Shown: positions 28,422 through 37,767, counted from the stretch's first letter. The stretch is DNA of 64,000 nucleotides from Nitrospiria bacterium (GCA_919902495.1 CAKKRC010000072.1:1-64000); one strand, 5' to 3'. Numbers and translations are program-made. Notes: a model not told the origin generated them from the letters alone.

Positions 28422-30252
28422 CTGGTGTTTCCTTTCCGCGGTTACAGGGGAGGGTCATGGTGAAGGTCGTTCCCCTCCCCCGTCTGCTTTCAATGGCGAT
28501 CCCCCCTCCCTGCTCCTCGATCAACCGCTTGGATATGGCCAATCCCAGTCCGGTCCCCCCGGCCTTGGTCGTGAAAAAAGGCTGGAAGATCCTGTCCAGG
28601 ACCGCGGCGTCGATTCCTTTCCCGGAATCGGAAATGGAAACGTTGACCGCGCACACGGCCTCATTGAAGGATGTCCTCAAGACCAGGGAGCCGTGTCCGG
28701 GCATGGCATCGACGGCATTCATGAGGAGGTTCATGAACACCTGCCTGAGCTGCATCGGATCGGCGATGATCTCGGGAAGGTCGGGGTCGAATTCCCGTAC
28801 GAGATCGATCGTGCCGGAAGCGCCCTCACTGCGGGTGCCGTTCTGCATCACCAATTGAGCGGCAGCATCGAGAACGGAATTCACGTCGGTTTCCATGAAG
28901 TGAGGCCGGGGGGGCCGCGCGAAATTCAGCAGGCCCTTGATCAACCCGTCGATGCGCTTGATCTCACCGATGACCTTGAAGAGAACGCTCCGGTCCTCCT
29001 GCATGAGATAGGATTCAGCGGCAAGGGTCTCCATCGTTATCTTGATGCCCGCAAGAGGATTTTTTATCTCGTGCGCCAGCCCGGCGGCCAGTTCTCCGGT
29101 GGTCTTGAAATGCTCCGCCCGTTTAAGCATATCTTCAGCGCGTTTTCGCTCCGTCATGTCCCGGTCGATCGCCATGACATATTTGTGATCGTCGAACTCG
29201 AACATGCCGGCGCTGATCTCTACGGGGAACACCGTTCCGTCCTTTTTCACATGATTGATCTCGGCCGTCAGCCATTCTCCGTTCAACAACCGTTCGATCC
29301 GTTCGTGCGCCTGCACCGCCGCCTCGGGAGAGTCGATGTCCCGGATATTCATCGACGTGAGCTCCTTCACCGTAAAGCCGTGCATCTCCGCCGCGAACCG
29401 GTTGGCGGAAACGATCTTTCCCGCACTATCCCCTTCGGCATCGAGAATGAATATTGCGTCTCCCGCGCTTTCGAACAGCAGGCGGTAGCGGTGTTCGCTC
29501 TCCGTTATTTCCCTCAAACGATCGCGCAGCGCGCCTGCCATGTCATTGAAAGCCACAGCCAGATCCGCAAATTCACCCTTGAGCCCGGCAACGCGGAAAT
29601 CCAGATCACCGGACTGCAAACGCTTGGTTGCAGAGAGAAGGATCTGTATCGGATTTGCAAAGCTGTAGAGTGTTGCGAAGCCGAATGCCGCGACCATCAG
29701 GGGGCCGCAAATGACGAGCGCGAATACAATGAGCTCCGACCGCCGCATGTCCTCCTGGGAGTGCTCGGTCCGTTCAGCGAGCATCTGGTTGGTCAGTATG
29801 ATCATGGTGTTTATCTTGCTGATGATCGAATCTCCAATGACCGTCGCCTTTCCCCGCTCCAGCATAAACCGTCGATCATTCCTGTTGATCGCCAGAGTCT
29901 GTGTCAGCTGGTCATCGAACTGGCCTATCTGCTGCTGGAGATCGGATAATTGTTCAGCAACGCTCTCCGTATGATGACAATGAGAGCAGGCGGCGATCGC
30001 CGTCCCCATGCTGTTCACCCGTTCGATCATGACCTCGACGCTTTCCGGATGTTTCGTGCTTTGCGAATACAGATCTTCCTGGACCTGGTGAACATTCAGC
30101 AGAAGATGCTCCCGCTGGATCTCTACCTGGTGCAGCAAGATCACGTCATTCAGATTCTGAGAGATATCTTTGATGGAATAAATGAGGGCGCCGCCGCCTG
30201 CGGCTGCGATCAGGGTAAAAATACTGACTATGGCGAGGATCTTCTTTTTCAT
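28408..30252 (-). CDS. sensor histidine kinase with haem-c-binding periplasmic domain
   Basis: The 614-residue kinase has an N-terminal membrane helix (about 5-27) and a helical periplasmic domain (about 30-170) containing Cys89-Ser-His-Cys92-His93, a canonical CxxCH haem-c attachment motif followed by another His. A second helix (about 173-200), HAMP, PAS (about 250-375), HisKA (GLAHEIKNPLAG) and HATPase_c (NAVDAMPGHG, GTGLGLAIS) follow. A covalent haem facing the periplasm would let it sense redox state, oxygen, NO or electron-carrier load. It is co-transcribed with the sigma-54 activator. It lies beside the cytochrome operon. Haem attachment is predicted from the motif and topology, not shown. 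Confidence 0.85.
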   Translation of the reverse strand: MKKKILAIVSIFTLIAAAGGGALIYSIKDISQNLNDVILLHQVEIQREHLLLNVHQVQEDLYSQSTKHPESVEVMIERVNSMGTAIAACSHCHHTESVAEQLSDLQQQIGQFDDQLTQTLAINRNDRRFMLERGKATVIGDSIISKINTMIILTNQMLAERTEHSQEDMRRSELIVFALVICGPLMVAAFGFATLYSFANPIQILLSATKRLQSGDLDFRVAGLKGEFADLAVAFNDMAGALRDRLREITESEHRYRLLFESAGDAIFILDAEGDSAGKIVSANRFAAEMHGFTVKELTSMNIRDIDSPEAAVQAHERIERLLNGEWLTAEINHVKKDGTVFPVEISAGMFEFDDHKYVMAIDRDMTERKRAEDMLKRAEHFKTTGELAAGLAHEIKNPLAGIKITMETLAAESYLMQEDRSVLFKVIGEIKRIDGLIKGLLNFARPPRPHFMETDVNSVLDAAAQLVMQNGTRSEGASGTIDLVREFDPDLPEIIADPMQLRQVFMNLLMNAVDAMPGHGSLVLRTSFNEAVCAVNVSISDSGKGIDAAVLDRIFQPFFTTKAGGTGLGLAISKRLIEEQGGGIAIESRRGRGTTFTMTLPCNRGKETPGDQG

Positions 30253-30389
30253 CGTGGATTGCGGCCGTACCGGGAGACCATGTGCTCGTGGATCATACGA
30301 TATCTGTCAACTCGTGACTGTTCACGATCAGGATGAATCAGATGCTCGATTATACAGAAGATTGCATTAGGTGCCAACTTTTTCTTGCT

Positions 30390-31100
30390 TCAAGACATCA
30401 GACGTCCAATGAGCGCGGGCAAGGCGGTCTCCACATTCAGGACCCGCTCTCCCAGACTGACCGGGGTGAAGCCGATCGAGACCAGCTTCTCGACCTCGTA
30501 AGGAACGTATCCCCCTTCCGGTCCCACGGCAAGCGTTGCGGGAGTGCGGACGTCACGCGGACACGCAGCAGCGGCGCCGGGATGCGCCACGAGAGCCAGA
30601 GAATCCTTCATCATTCCCGGGAGCTCATCCTCTACAAAAGGCTTGAACCGTTCTCGAAGCAGCACTTCCGGCAATGACGTATCGCGGGACTGTTCGAGAC
30701 CGAGCACCAGCTGCCGTCCGATCGCCTCGGTTTTCAGGAACGGCGTTTGCCAGTAGCTCTTTTCCACCCGCGCCGCATTGACGAGGACAATGCGCTTTAC
30801 CCCCATGACCGCAAGGGCATGCAGGACGCGCCGGAGCACCTTGGGCCGCGGCAGGGCAAGAACGACCGTGAACGGAAGCTTGGCAGGCGGATCGCGGTCG
30901 AAGAGAACGTCCATCTCCAGGAGAGAGCTGTCCACCTGCGTCACCCTGCCCGTTCCGATACGTCCCCCCAGCATGCCGACGACCAGTTCGTCGCCGACTC
31001 CCGCGCGATGCACCTCGAGGACATGCCGGAGCCTGCGGCCCGTGATCCGCGTGCGTTCATCGGATATCATGTCATCGGGGAAGAGAAGAATGAGGTTCAT
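30390..31100 (-). CDS. rsmE: 16S rRNA (uracil-1498-N3)-methyltransferase RsmE
   Basis: SPOUT-class methyltransferase of 236 residues. The N-terminal PUA-like region has HVLEVHRAGVGDELVV. The knotted C-terminal domain has LALPRPKVLRRVLHALAVMGVKRIVLVNA, SQRDTS-like EQSRDTSLPEV, LAVGPEGGYVPYEVEK (the GPEGG SAM loop) and SLGERVLNVETA, all RsmE signatures. It overlaps the upstream Rsm22-like gene by four bases (ATGA), so the two rRNA-modification-related genes are co-translated. Confidence 0.93.
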   Translation of the reverse strand: MNLILLFPDDMISDERTRITGRRLRHVLEVHRAGVGDELVVGMLGGRIGTGRVTQVDSSLLEMDVLFDRDPPAKLPFTVVLALPRPKVLRRVLHALAVMGVKRIVLVNAARVEKSYWQTPFLKTEAIGRQLVLGLEQSRDTSLPEVLLRERFKPFVEDELPGMMKDSLALVAHPGAAAACPRDVRTPATLAVGPEGGYVPYEVEKLVSIGFTPVSLGERVLNVETALPALIGRLMS

Positions 31101-32257
31101 GGCAATGGCGACCGTTGCGTCCGGTCGCGGGGAAATGGGTCGAGCGGCTTCACTAGGGATTCCTTCGTTATCCTGAATCGCCGTTCCTCGACGACCAGGC
31201 CCTCAACACGGACAACGTCCCCCCGTTGAAGGCGTTCGAATGCTCCATTCGCGGGGGAAGCGTCCTTATCCAGCCTCGTCGCAAGCCGTCTCCCCTCCTG
31301 CCCGCATAAGTAGAACTCCAGCTTGCCCTTTGACGCAAGCGGCTCGCTCACCACCCGGTAGCACCCGGGGCCGCAGACGTCCGCAAGCGACCGGGAATCT
31401 TTGCGCAGTATGAGATAGGAGAATTTCAACGAGTCCTTCCGCAGGCCCGTTGCTTCGTCAAGTTCCCGGACCGCGCCGGGCGGGTCCCAGTGGCGGTCCT
31501 CGTGGCACCAGTCCCTGGGATTCACCAGCGCGGGGCAGCGCCCCTGGACAAGGCAAGGCGCATACACCTGCGATCCCCCGTCCACGATCGCGTCCCTCAC
31601 CATGAGCAGGTCACGAGACGTTTCCTGCAGGGCCGGCTCGATGATGATGCAGCTGCCATTCGTAGCAAGAAGTCGGGCCATGATATTTCTGACCAGCTCC
31701 GTGCGCTTCCTGATACGGTCCGTTTCCCGAAGGAATATCTCGTTCAGGACATTGGAGAGCACGATGATATCGAACGGTCCGCCTGAACGGTCCGCGATCG
31801 CCTTGATGCCGGACCTGACCGTTGTGAGCGTCGCGCGGTCGTCCGCTCCACCGCCCGCTTCCCGGAACAGGGCCTCGGCTTCCTTCAGGTTCTCGCCCAC
31901 CTGGTCCACGGCGGTGAACTCGAGATGCTGCCCGCTCCCTCGCAGCCGGAAGAACTCCCGGATACCGAGGACGGACGTCCCGGGACCGGAGCCCAGGTCA
32001 AGGACCTTCAGCCGGTCCTTCTTGAGAAGGTCGGCGGGATGAAGGCAGAGCTCCCGGAGCGGCACGTGTATCTTGGCGAGGTTCGGCGGCAGGAAATAGG
32101 CAAGATATGCCCGACGGAGGCCCTGGTCGCGGAGGTAGGCGGGGGGAAGGTCATCGCGCTCCCGGGTGAGAAGGCGGGAAAGACGCGCCACGTCGTCCGC
32201 CAGGGAGGCAGGTGCACTGGGGGATGCTATTTTCCTCGGCCGGCCCATGATGGGCAC
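31097..32257 (-). CDS. Rsm22-like class I methyltransferase
   Basis: The 386-residue protein fits the small ribosomal subunit Rsm22 family. It has an N-terminal helical region with YLRDQGLRRAYLAYFLPPNL, a Rossmann SAM site LDLGSGPGTSVLG (about 105-117), then NVLNEIF. The C-terminal Cys/His segment is CPALVNPRDWCHEDRHW followed by KFSYLILRK. The family is linked to rRNA or ribosome maturation in bacteria and mitochondria. The annotated start is a GTG at 32257; an ATG nine bases inside (32248) is equally possible. It is the first gene of the rsmE pair. Confidence 0.85.
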   Translation of the reverse strand: MPIMGRPRKIASPSAPASLADDVARLSRLLTRERDDLPPAYLRDQGLRRAYLAYFLPPNLAKIHVPLRELCLHPADLLKKDRLKVLDLGSGPGTSVLGIREFFRLRGSGQHLEFTAVDQVGENLKEAEALFREAGGGADDRATLTTVRSGIKAIADRSGGPFDIIVLSNVLNEIFLRETDRIRKRTELVRNIMARLLATNGSCIIIEPALQETSRDLLMVRDAIVDGGSQVYAPCLVQGRCPALVNPRDWCHEDRHWDPPGAVRELDEATGLRKDSLKFSYLILRKDSRSLADVCGPGCYRVVSEPLASKGKLEFYLCGQEGRRLATRLDKDASPANGAFERLQRGDVVRVEGLVVEERRFRITKESLVKPLDPFPRDRTQRSPLP

Positions 32258-32335
32258 ATCATACCGTAGATGGCATCAAAAAGAAAGCACCACTCGGCGG
32301 CGCATCATGAGGTTCATCGAAACGGTCGGTAAGCG

Positions 32336-33049
32336 TCACGCCTCAGGGAACGGCCTATGCGCACGTGACTGCAGGTAGAGGGAAACGCTCCCGCAAACGA
32401 GGAACAGCACCACCCAGTCCCACGTAAAGGTAAGATAGACCGGTATGGACACGATGAGCAGCGCCAGCGCCGTTATGGAGGTGAATCCCTGGAACCGGAA
32501 CAGGGCACCGGCGAGCGTCGCGATGAGCAGGAACGTCTGTATCTTCGTGATGTCGATGCTCCAGTCGGACACGCCCGGGATCGTGTGCCACTGGACCGAA
32601 TAGTCAGGTATGACCGCGCGGTACCAGGAACCTTCTTCGGGAGACAGGGCCTTTACGAGACCCGGTGACCGCATCCAGGCAAAGGGAAGCCGGACACCGC
32701 CTCCCAGCACGATCATGAAGAACAGCGCCACGGACAGGAAGTTCACGGCGATCTGCGGCCACCTCCAGGGGACCTTCGTCAGGAGCAGGAAACCCCGGTG
32801 ATATGCCAGGAGCACAAGGAGGCCGGCAAAAAGATACTGGTAGGGATGCTGCGGCAGGCCCATGCCCAGGTATCCGAACGCCAGGGCCGCGGATCCCAGT
32901 GCGAGAGGCCAGGCAGGATGGGGAGCGGATCCGGCCCTGCCACTCCCTCCTTCGAGCCTGTCGAGACGGTCTTCAAGACGCAGTATGCGTACGGCAAGCG
33001 TGTCCCGTTCGCTCGCTTCTGCCTTGTGCTCCTGCTGTTCGCTGTCCAT
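32336..33049 (-). CDS. membrane protein of unknown function
   Basis: The 237-residue product begins with a charged, coiled-coil-like cytoplasmic tail (residues 1-35, ILRLEDRLDRLEG). It then has about six hydrophobic segments at roughly 47-63, 67-85, 95-120, 165-185, 188-203 and 205-225. A periplasmic-facing stretch near 125-155 contains MRSPGLVKALSPEEGSWYRA. I recognise no family. It starts about 260 bases from the divergent GGDEF-EAL gene. Confidence 0.6.
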   Translation of the reverse strand: MDSEQQEHKAEASERDTLAVRILRLEDRLDRLEGGSGRAGSAPHPAWPLALGSAALAFGYLGMGLPQHPYQYLFAGLLVLLAYHRGFLLLTKVPWRWPQIAVNFLSVALFFMIVLGGGVRLPFAWMRSPGLVKALSPEEGSWYRAVIPDYSVQWHTIPGVSDWSIDITKIQTFLLIATLAGALFRFQGFTSITALALLIVSIPVYLTFTWDWVVLFLVCGSVSLYLQSRAHRPFPEA

Positions 33050-33187
33050 TGCTCCCCTCCGTCAACGTGTTCCCCGCGTACCTTTTTATACGTACCTATT
33101 TATCATAGCATACTGGAGACCGGGAGCAAGCGCTATGCGCATCATCAAGCCGCTCCTCCGGTCATCGTGCGGAAAAAAATTAATAAT

Positions 33188-33215
33188 TTGACAAAACCAA
33201 TTACTATTGTAGAAT
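33188..33215 (+). promoter_or_regulatory. sigma-70 promoter of first GGDEF-EAL gene
   Basis: TTGACA (33188-33193), 16 bases, TAGAAT (33210-33215), about 100 bases before the start at 33312. The -35 box is a perfect match and the surrounding DNA is AT-rich. Confidence 0.65.
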
Positions 33216-33311
33216 AAGGGCAGATGCAGAAGTGTCCTGCTGTATGGCCCCTGCACGGAACACCCCGGCGGAACAGCGCGTCAACGCGGCACCGGATGCA
33301 CGGTATTATCT

Positions 33312-35585
33312 ATGCGTTCACATTCTTCCCGGAAATCCATCGTCGTCCTCGCCCTGGTCCTCTTCGTCTGCGCAGCCATAACCCCCGCTGCATTGTCCGC
33401 AGCAGCCAATGCCGACGCGCTGGCAGGAAGCTCTCCTTCGAACATCCTGCTTGCAGCCGCGGGATACGGCCTGGTGGTGCTCGTGCTGGTCGTCGCCATC
33501 ATGACCATCCGAAGGGAAACCCGGCGGTCCCGGGAGCTCACGGACGCGCTGCAGGAGCATAAGGACCTCATCCAGATATTCACCGACGGCGTCGAGAATT
33601 CCGCGGTCTTCATGCTCGATCCCGGGGGGAGGGTCAGGAACTGGAACCCCGGCGCGGAGCGGCTCCACGGGTACAAGGCCCGGGATATCATCGGCAAGCC
33701 CTACGCGTTCCTCTACCCGAAGGATGACATCCAGACGGAAAAGGCGGAGACCGGGATCAAAATGGCGGGAGCGGAAGGACGCCATGAATCCGTCGGATGG
33801 CTCCTCCGCAAGAACGGATCGACATTCCACGCTCGCTCGATCATCAGGTCCCTGAAGGGCCCGCAGGGCGACCACCGCGGGTATTCCGTGGTCACGCGCG
33901 ACATGACCGACATGAAGCAGGCGGAGGAACTGCTCAAGAAGCTCTCGCTGTCCGTGGAGCAGTCCGCCGACCTGGTGTTGATCACCGACCGGAACGGTAA
34001 AGTGGAGTACGTGAACAAGGCCGTCGAGGACGTGACGGGCTATACCCGCCAGGACTTCATGTCGCGCGGCATGGAGCTCCTGCAGTCCGAGCACCACAGC
34101 CCGAAGGCCTACCGGGAGATGTGGAACACCGTGCTCTCGGGCTTCTCGTTCCAGGCGGAGCTGACCATCAAGAAAAAGGGCGGCGAACAGGTGATCCTCG
34201 ACGAGATCGTGACCCCCATTACCGATGCCCGGGGGGAGGTGACCCACGCGCTCTTCACCGCCAGCGACGTCACTCCCTTCAAGATCATGAAGGAAAAGCT
34301 CTTGTACCTCACCTCGTACGACGAGCTCACGGGACTGCCCAACCGGAGCCTCTTCGCCGAGCGGATGAACCGGGACCGGACCCGGGCCTCGAAAGGCAAC
34401 GGGACCATGGCCATCCTCGCCATGGACATCGACCGGTTCAAGTACATCAACGAGATCTACGGGATCGAGGCGGGGAACAAGGTGCTCAAGCAGGTGGCGG
34501 AAAGCCTTTCCGTTTCCGTGAGCAAGAGCGACACCGTGTGCAGGTTGGGGAGCGACGAGTTCGGCATCATCCTGCACGACATCCAGAAGCCTTCCGACAT
34601 CATCCTCTTCGTCAAGATGATCATGAAGAACGTCCCCCAGATCATCATGTCCGGCGGCGAGGAGATCTCCGTCACCATGGCCGTGGGCATCTCCATGTAT
34701 CCAGACGACGGCAAGGATGCCCACACCCTCATGAAGAACGCCGACATCGCCCTCTCCAAGGCAAAGGGGCTGGGCAGGAACAATTACCAGTTCTACACCC
34801 AGGACATGAACGTGGGCGTTACCGAGCTCGTGTTCATGGAGCGGCGGCTCGTGGACGCCCTGAAGAACAAGGAGTACACCCTTACCTATCAGCCGTACTG
34901 CTACCTTTCATCGGGGCGCGTGGCGGGCACCGAAGCGCTGTTAAAGTGGAAGAACGAGGAATTCGGGCTCGTCTCACCGGTCAAGTTCATCCCGATGCTG
35001 GAAGAGACCGGAATGATCATCGACGTGGGCAAATGGGTGCTGCGGACGGCCTGCGAGCAGATCAGGCTCTGGGACAGCAGCAAGTATTCCCTCCCCATGT
35101 CCGTGAACCTGTCGGGTTCGCAGTTCCGGCACGAGTTCCTTGCTGAAATGGTGGAAACCACCATCAAGGAGTTCGGCATTGATCCCCGCAGCCTTACGCT
35201 GGAGATCACCGAAAGCATCTTCATGAAGGACCAGGAATTCGCGATCAGGGTCCTGAAGCGGCTCAAGAGCATCGGCGTTTCCATCGCCATCGACGACTTC
35301 GGGACCGGCTACTCGTCCCTCAGCTATCTGAAAAAATTCCCCGTGGACTTCGTCAAGATCGACCAGTCCTTCGTCAAGGACGTCGCCACGGACCCCGACG
35401 CGACGTCCCTGGTAACGGCCATCATCAATATGGCCCACAGCCTGAACCTCAAGACCATCGCCGAGGGCGTGGAGACCGAGGACCAGTGGAAGATCCTTCG
35501 CCTCTTGAAGTGCGACATGGCCCAGGGATATTATTTCAGCCCCGCCCTGCCCCCCCAGGACGTCGAGAAGTTCCTGCACGAATGA
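33312..35585 (+). CDS. PAS-PAS-GGDEF-EAL cyclic-di-GMP protein
   Basis: The 757-residue protein has a signal-anchor (9-33) and second helix (about 50-68), two PAS domains (about 85-210 and 215-330), a GGDEF domain (about 335-495) and an EAL domain (about 510-755). The cyclase loop reads GSDEF instead of GGDEF. The EAL signature reads EALLKW, with Lys where Arg is usual, but downstream catalytic segments TLEITES, IDDFGTGYSSL, VKIDQSFV and EGVETE are intact. This suggests phosphodiesterase activity, with the GGDEF domain perhaps regulatory. A close homologue lies at 37768-39687. Confidence 0.88.
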   Translation: MRSHSSRKSIVVLALVLFVCAAITPAALSAAANADALAGSSPSNILLAAAGYGLVVLVLVVAIMTIRRETRRSRELTDALQEHKDLIQIFTDGVENSAVFMLDPGGRVRNWNPGAERLHGYKARDIIGKPYAFLYPKDDIQTEKAETGIKMAGAEGRHESVGWLLRKNGSTFHARSIIRSLKGPQGDHRGYSVVTRDMTDMKQAEELLKKLSLSVEQSADLVLITDRNGKVEYVNKAVEDVTGYTRQDFMSRGMELLQSEHHSPKAYREMWNTVLSGFSFQAELTIKKKGGEQVILDEIVTPITDARGEVTHALFTASDVTPFKIMKEKLLYLTSYDELTGLPNRSLFAERMNRDRTRASKGNGTMAILAMDIDRFKYINEIYGIEAGNKVLKQVAESLSVSVSKSDTVCRLGSDEFGIILHDIQKPSDIILFVKMIMKNVPQIIMSGGEEISVTMAVGISMYPDDGKDAHTLMKNADIALSKAKGLGRNNYQFYTQDMNVGVTELVFMERRLVDALKNKEYTLTYQPYCYLSSGRVAGTEALLKWKNEEFGLVSPVKFIPMLEETGMIIDVGKWVLRTACEQIRLWDSSKYSLPMSVNLSGSQFRHEFLAEMVETTIKEFGIDPRSLTLEITESIFMKDQEFAIRVLKRLKSIGVSIAIDDFGTGYSSLSYLKKFPVDFVKIDQSFVKDVATDPDATSLVTAIINMAHSLNLKTIAEGVETEDQWKILRLLKCDMAQGYYFSPALPPQDVEKFLHE

Positions 35586-35801
35586 CGGTCAGGGCTTTGG
35601 TCCCTTCCTCCTCCGGCGTCCAGCGGCCCTCCCCCCGGCTGGATATCCGATCACTTTTCTATCATGCAGCATGCTCGCCGCATACCCGAAAAATACCCCG
35701 GGAGGGTGATTGCTATTGGGACGCATTTCAACGATACTTTTGGTCAGAAACAAATTACCCGTGGTGCTTGTGCAAACGCACGGCAGCAGCAGGAGGCTGG
35801 T

Positions 35802-36032
35802 ATGAGAGAGCTTATGGACAATAAAGAATCCCGGGCCTGGAGCCATATGAACATCGCCCAGGAGTATCGCTATTACTGCAAGCTCTTTGGCGACATGATC
35901 ACCCGGACCCCCTGCCTGCTGAGGCGGAAAGAGCTCAATGGAAAGGAAGATTATGCCTGCGGGGGATGCAGCAAGGACACGATGATGAACAGCCGGCACA
36001 ACCGTTTGAGCGCGCTGCGGGAGCGGAGTTGA
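35802..36032 (+). CDS. small conserved Cys-containing protein
   Basis: The 76-residue product begins MRELMDNKESRAWSHMNIAQEYRYYC and has four Cys (YYCKLF, TPCLL, ACGGC) that could bind a metal. AGGAGG lies just before the ATG at 35802; a longer in-frame extension to 35664 has none. A strong terminator follows at 36085-36113. No family recognised. Confidence 0.55.
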   Translation: MRELMDNKESRAWSHMNIAQEYRYYCKLFGDMITRTPCLLRRKELNGKEDYACGGCSKDTMMNSRHNRLSALRERS

Positions 36033-36084
36033 ACCAATCCGTCCCCTGATCGATGGTCAGGGAGCGAACAAGTGGAAAAGAAAG

Positions 36085-36122
36085 AGCGCCCCGGGCAACA
36101 TCCCCGGGGCGCTTTATTTATT
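36085..36122 (+). terminator. bidirectional rho-independent terminator
   Basis: AGCGCCCCGGG (36085-36095) and CCCGGGGCGCT (36103-36113) form a perfect 11-bp stem with a 7-base loop, followed by TTTATTTATT. The minus side is also T-rich, so it can end the convergent cupin operon too. Confidence 0.9.
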
Positions 36123-36165
36123 ATTGGCAGAAGGCAGATCGGCGGCCGAACAACCGGAAGAAGAA

Positions 36166-36528
36166 CTACCCGTCACGATGCACGGTCTCAGGCGAGAACG
36201 CAGGAAGACAGACCGCGACATATTCCGCACCCTCGGGCCACGGCGAGCTGTACCGGACCCACTCACCCTTGTTCGTGACCACAGCCTGTCCGGCATTGAC
36301 CTCAATGACCTCACCCCTGGTCTCGACCCGCACCATGCCTTTGAGGACGACCGTATATTCGTCGAACTCCGGCGTCTGGCCCGGTTCGACCCAGCCGGAA
36401 GGGCTCTTCATGCAGGCGATGCTCACGTCCGCGGTGTTCGAGTTCACCCGGCCGATATACTCCTCGATGACCTTCGGTTTGTTACCCGCCGCCTGGATGA
36501 TGGTCGCTGTCCTGATCGATCTCGTCAT
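36166..36528 (-). CDS. cupin-domain protein
   Basis: The 120-residue product is a single small beta-barrel cupin. The region FDEYTVVLKGMVRVETRGEVIEVNAGQAVVTNKGEWVRYSSP (about 56-97) matches cupin motif 1 (with Glu in place of usual His at some metal positions), the intermotif loop and motif 2 in degenerate form. It could bind a small ligand or metal; function unknown. GGGAGG precedes the start, which lies 47 bases inside the upstream membrane-protein gene. Confidence 0.75.
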   Translation of the reverse strand: MTRSIRTATIIQAAGNKPKVIEEYIGRVNSNTADVSIACMKSPSGWVEPGQTPEFDEYTVVLKGMVRVETRGEVIEVNAGQAVVTNKGEWVRYSSPWPEGAEYVAVCLPAFSPETVHRDG

Positions 36529-36961
36529 GGTCCGTTCCCTCCCCCGGTGTTCGCCGTGACTGTTGCCGCCGGTATTTTCTGCTCACGTACCCGGCCGCGA
36601 ACGCCAGGGCCGGCAGCGCGATGACCGCCATGACCGATACCACCGACTGCCCCGCTCCGAGCCATTCTTCGGAAAAGAGCATCAGCAGGTCCTTCCGGTA
36701 AACGTATTGGTATCCCCATGATATCAGGAAGGGCAGGACCGCAAGGAAGACGACCAGCGCCGGCCGGAAGCGGCGACTGCCGTAGAAGCCTGCCAGGAAC
36801 GGCAGTTGGACGAGGACCAGGACAATGCTCAACAGGAAGGACAGGACGATGATGACCCGGGGCGCGAGGCTCCCGTACTGCCAGACGATGATGCCGGCGA
36901 GGACGAGCGTGGCGGCAAGCTCGATGGTCCTTTTCCTGTCCTTCTTCCAACCCGTGCCCAT
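36482..36961 (-). CDS. small membrane protein, hypothetical
   Basis: The 159-residue protein has four likely membrane segments (about 13-30, 35-55, 65-85 and 105-128) and a charged C-terminal tail ending in a His/Gly-rich stretch. The tail overlaps the cupin gene by 47 bases. It begins MGTGWKKDRKRT. The overlap and same-strand order suggest an operon of flavin reductase, this gene and cupin. No family recognised. Confidence 0.6.
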   Translation of the reverse strand: MGTGWKKDRKRTIELAATLVLAGIIVWQYGSLAPRVIIVLSFLLSIVLVLVQLPFLAGFYGSRRFRPALVVFLAVLPFLISWGYQYVYRKDLLMLFSEEWLGAGQSVVSVMAVIALPALAFAAGYVSRKYRRQQSRRTPGEGTDHDEIDQDSDHHPGGG

Positions 36962-36976
36962 GGTAATTCCGCCCCG

Positions 36977-37594
36977 TTACGCTTCCCGCACCAGACACTT
37001 CACGATCTCGCCGATGTACATGCGGTGGTAGTCCTTCTGGGGATACATATCGTTTATCTTCGGGTCCAGGAACCGCCCGGGGTCGATGTCCTGGGAGTAG
37101 ATCTTTCTGCAGGCCAGCACCAGCCGGGCCTCGCTGAAGTAGATGATGCCATCCTCCTTCACCGGCGTGAGGCCCGCCTCCCTGACCTTGTCCGTATCCC
37201 TGCCGGAGTGAGTGCCGCAGTAGGTGAGCGCTGTGCGGTACCGCTCTTCAAAGAAGGTTAGTGTGAAATAGGCCGATCGTTCGGCAAAGTCGAAGGTATA
37301 CCGCGTTGGCCGTATGAAACAGGTCGCCACCTTCCGCTCCCACAGGACGCCCAGCCCGCCCCAGCTCGCGGTCATGGTATTAAATCCAGGAATGAGCGAA
37401 TTCTCCGCGGCTTTTTGCGGAGTGAGCGAGCGATTAGAATAACCTTCTTCCTTGAGGATCGAAGGTCCACTGCCGTTCGCACCTGGGACCTTCAACGACT
37501 CGTGCGACCCCGCGGTGATGAGCATCCAGTCCGAACCGATAAGTTTGAACGGATTATCGGTCAATTGCTCAGGTTTTGTTTCCTTGAATGCCAT
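36977..37594 (-). CDS. flavin reductase-like protein with in-frame repeat insertion
   Basis: The 205-residue protein is a flavin-reductase-like (FMN-binding split barrel) member. It has DWMLITAG near the start, NTMTASWGGLGVLWE (about 72-86), CFIRPTRYTFDF, YFTLTFF, CGTHSGRDTDK and DYHRMYIGEIVKC. Compared with the family, about 37 residues (34-70, LKVPGANG to NSLIPG) are inserted between ITAG and NTMTASW. The DNA of this insert (37385-37495) contains a palindrome and looks like a repeat element that landed in frame. Whether the enzyme still folds is unknown. Confidence 0.8.
   Translation of the reverse strand: MAFKETKPEQLTDNPFKLIGSDWMLITAGSHESLKVPGANGSGPSILKEEGYSNRSLTPQKAAENSLIPGFNTMTASWGGLGVLWERKVATCFIRPTRYTFDFAERSAYFTLTFFEERYRTALTYCGTHSGRDTDKVREAGLTPVKEDGIIYFSEARLVLACRKIYSQDIDPGRFLDPKINDMYPQKDYHRMYIGEIVKCLVREA
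37385..37495. repeat. palindromic element inserted in frame in flavin reductase gene
   Basis: About 111 bases absent from the usual gene include the hairpin CTCCGC-N8-GCGGAG near 37400-37420 and GAGCGA-type flanks. The length is a multiple of three and no stop is introduced in the coding frame. Confidence 0.55.
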
Positions 37595-37767
37595 GGCTAT
37601 CCCCTCCTGCGCCTAACGGTATACGGAATGGTACTACCCTCGATCCTTTCGCCCAACATGCCTGTTCTTGCGGAACGCTTGTTCTTTCGTTTTTCCTGTC
37701 ATCTATGATACAATAAATCGTAGCATTTCGGACCTGCCCAACGCTATTTTTTTCGGAGCATGAAATC

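Noticed and set aside
33050-33311. Cyclic-di-GMP riboswitch before the GGDEF-EAL gene
   Set aside because: I could not find a GEMM-type core; only a sigma-70 promoter is supported.
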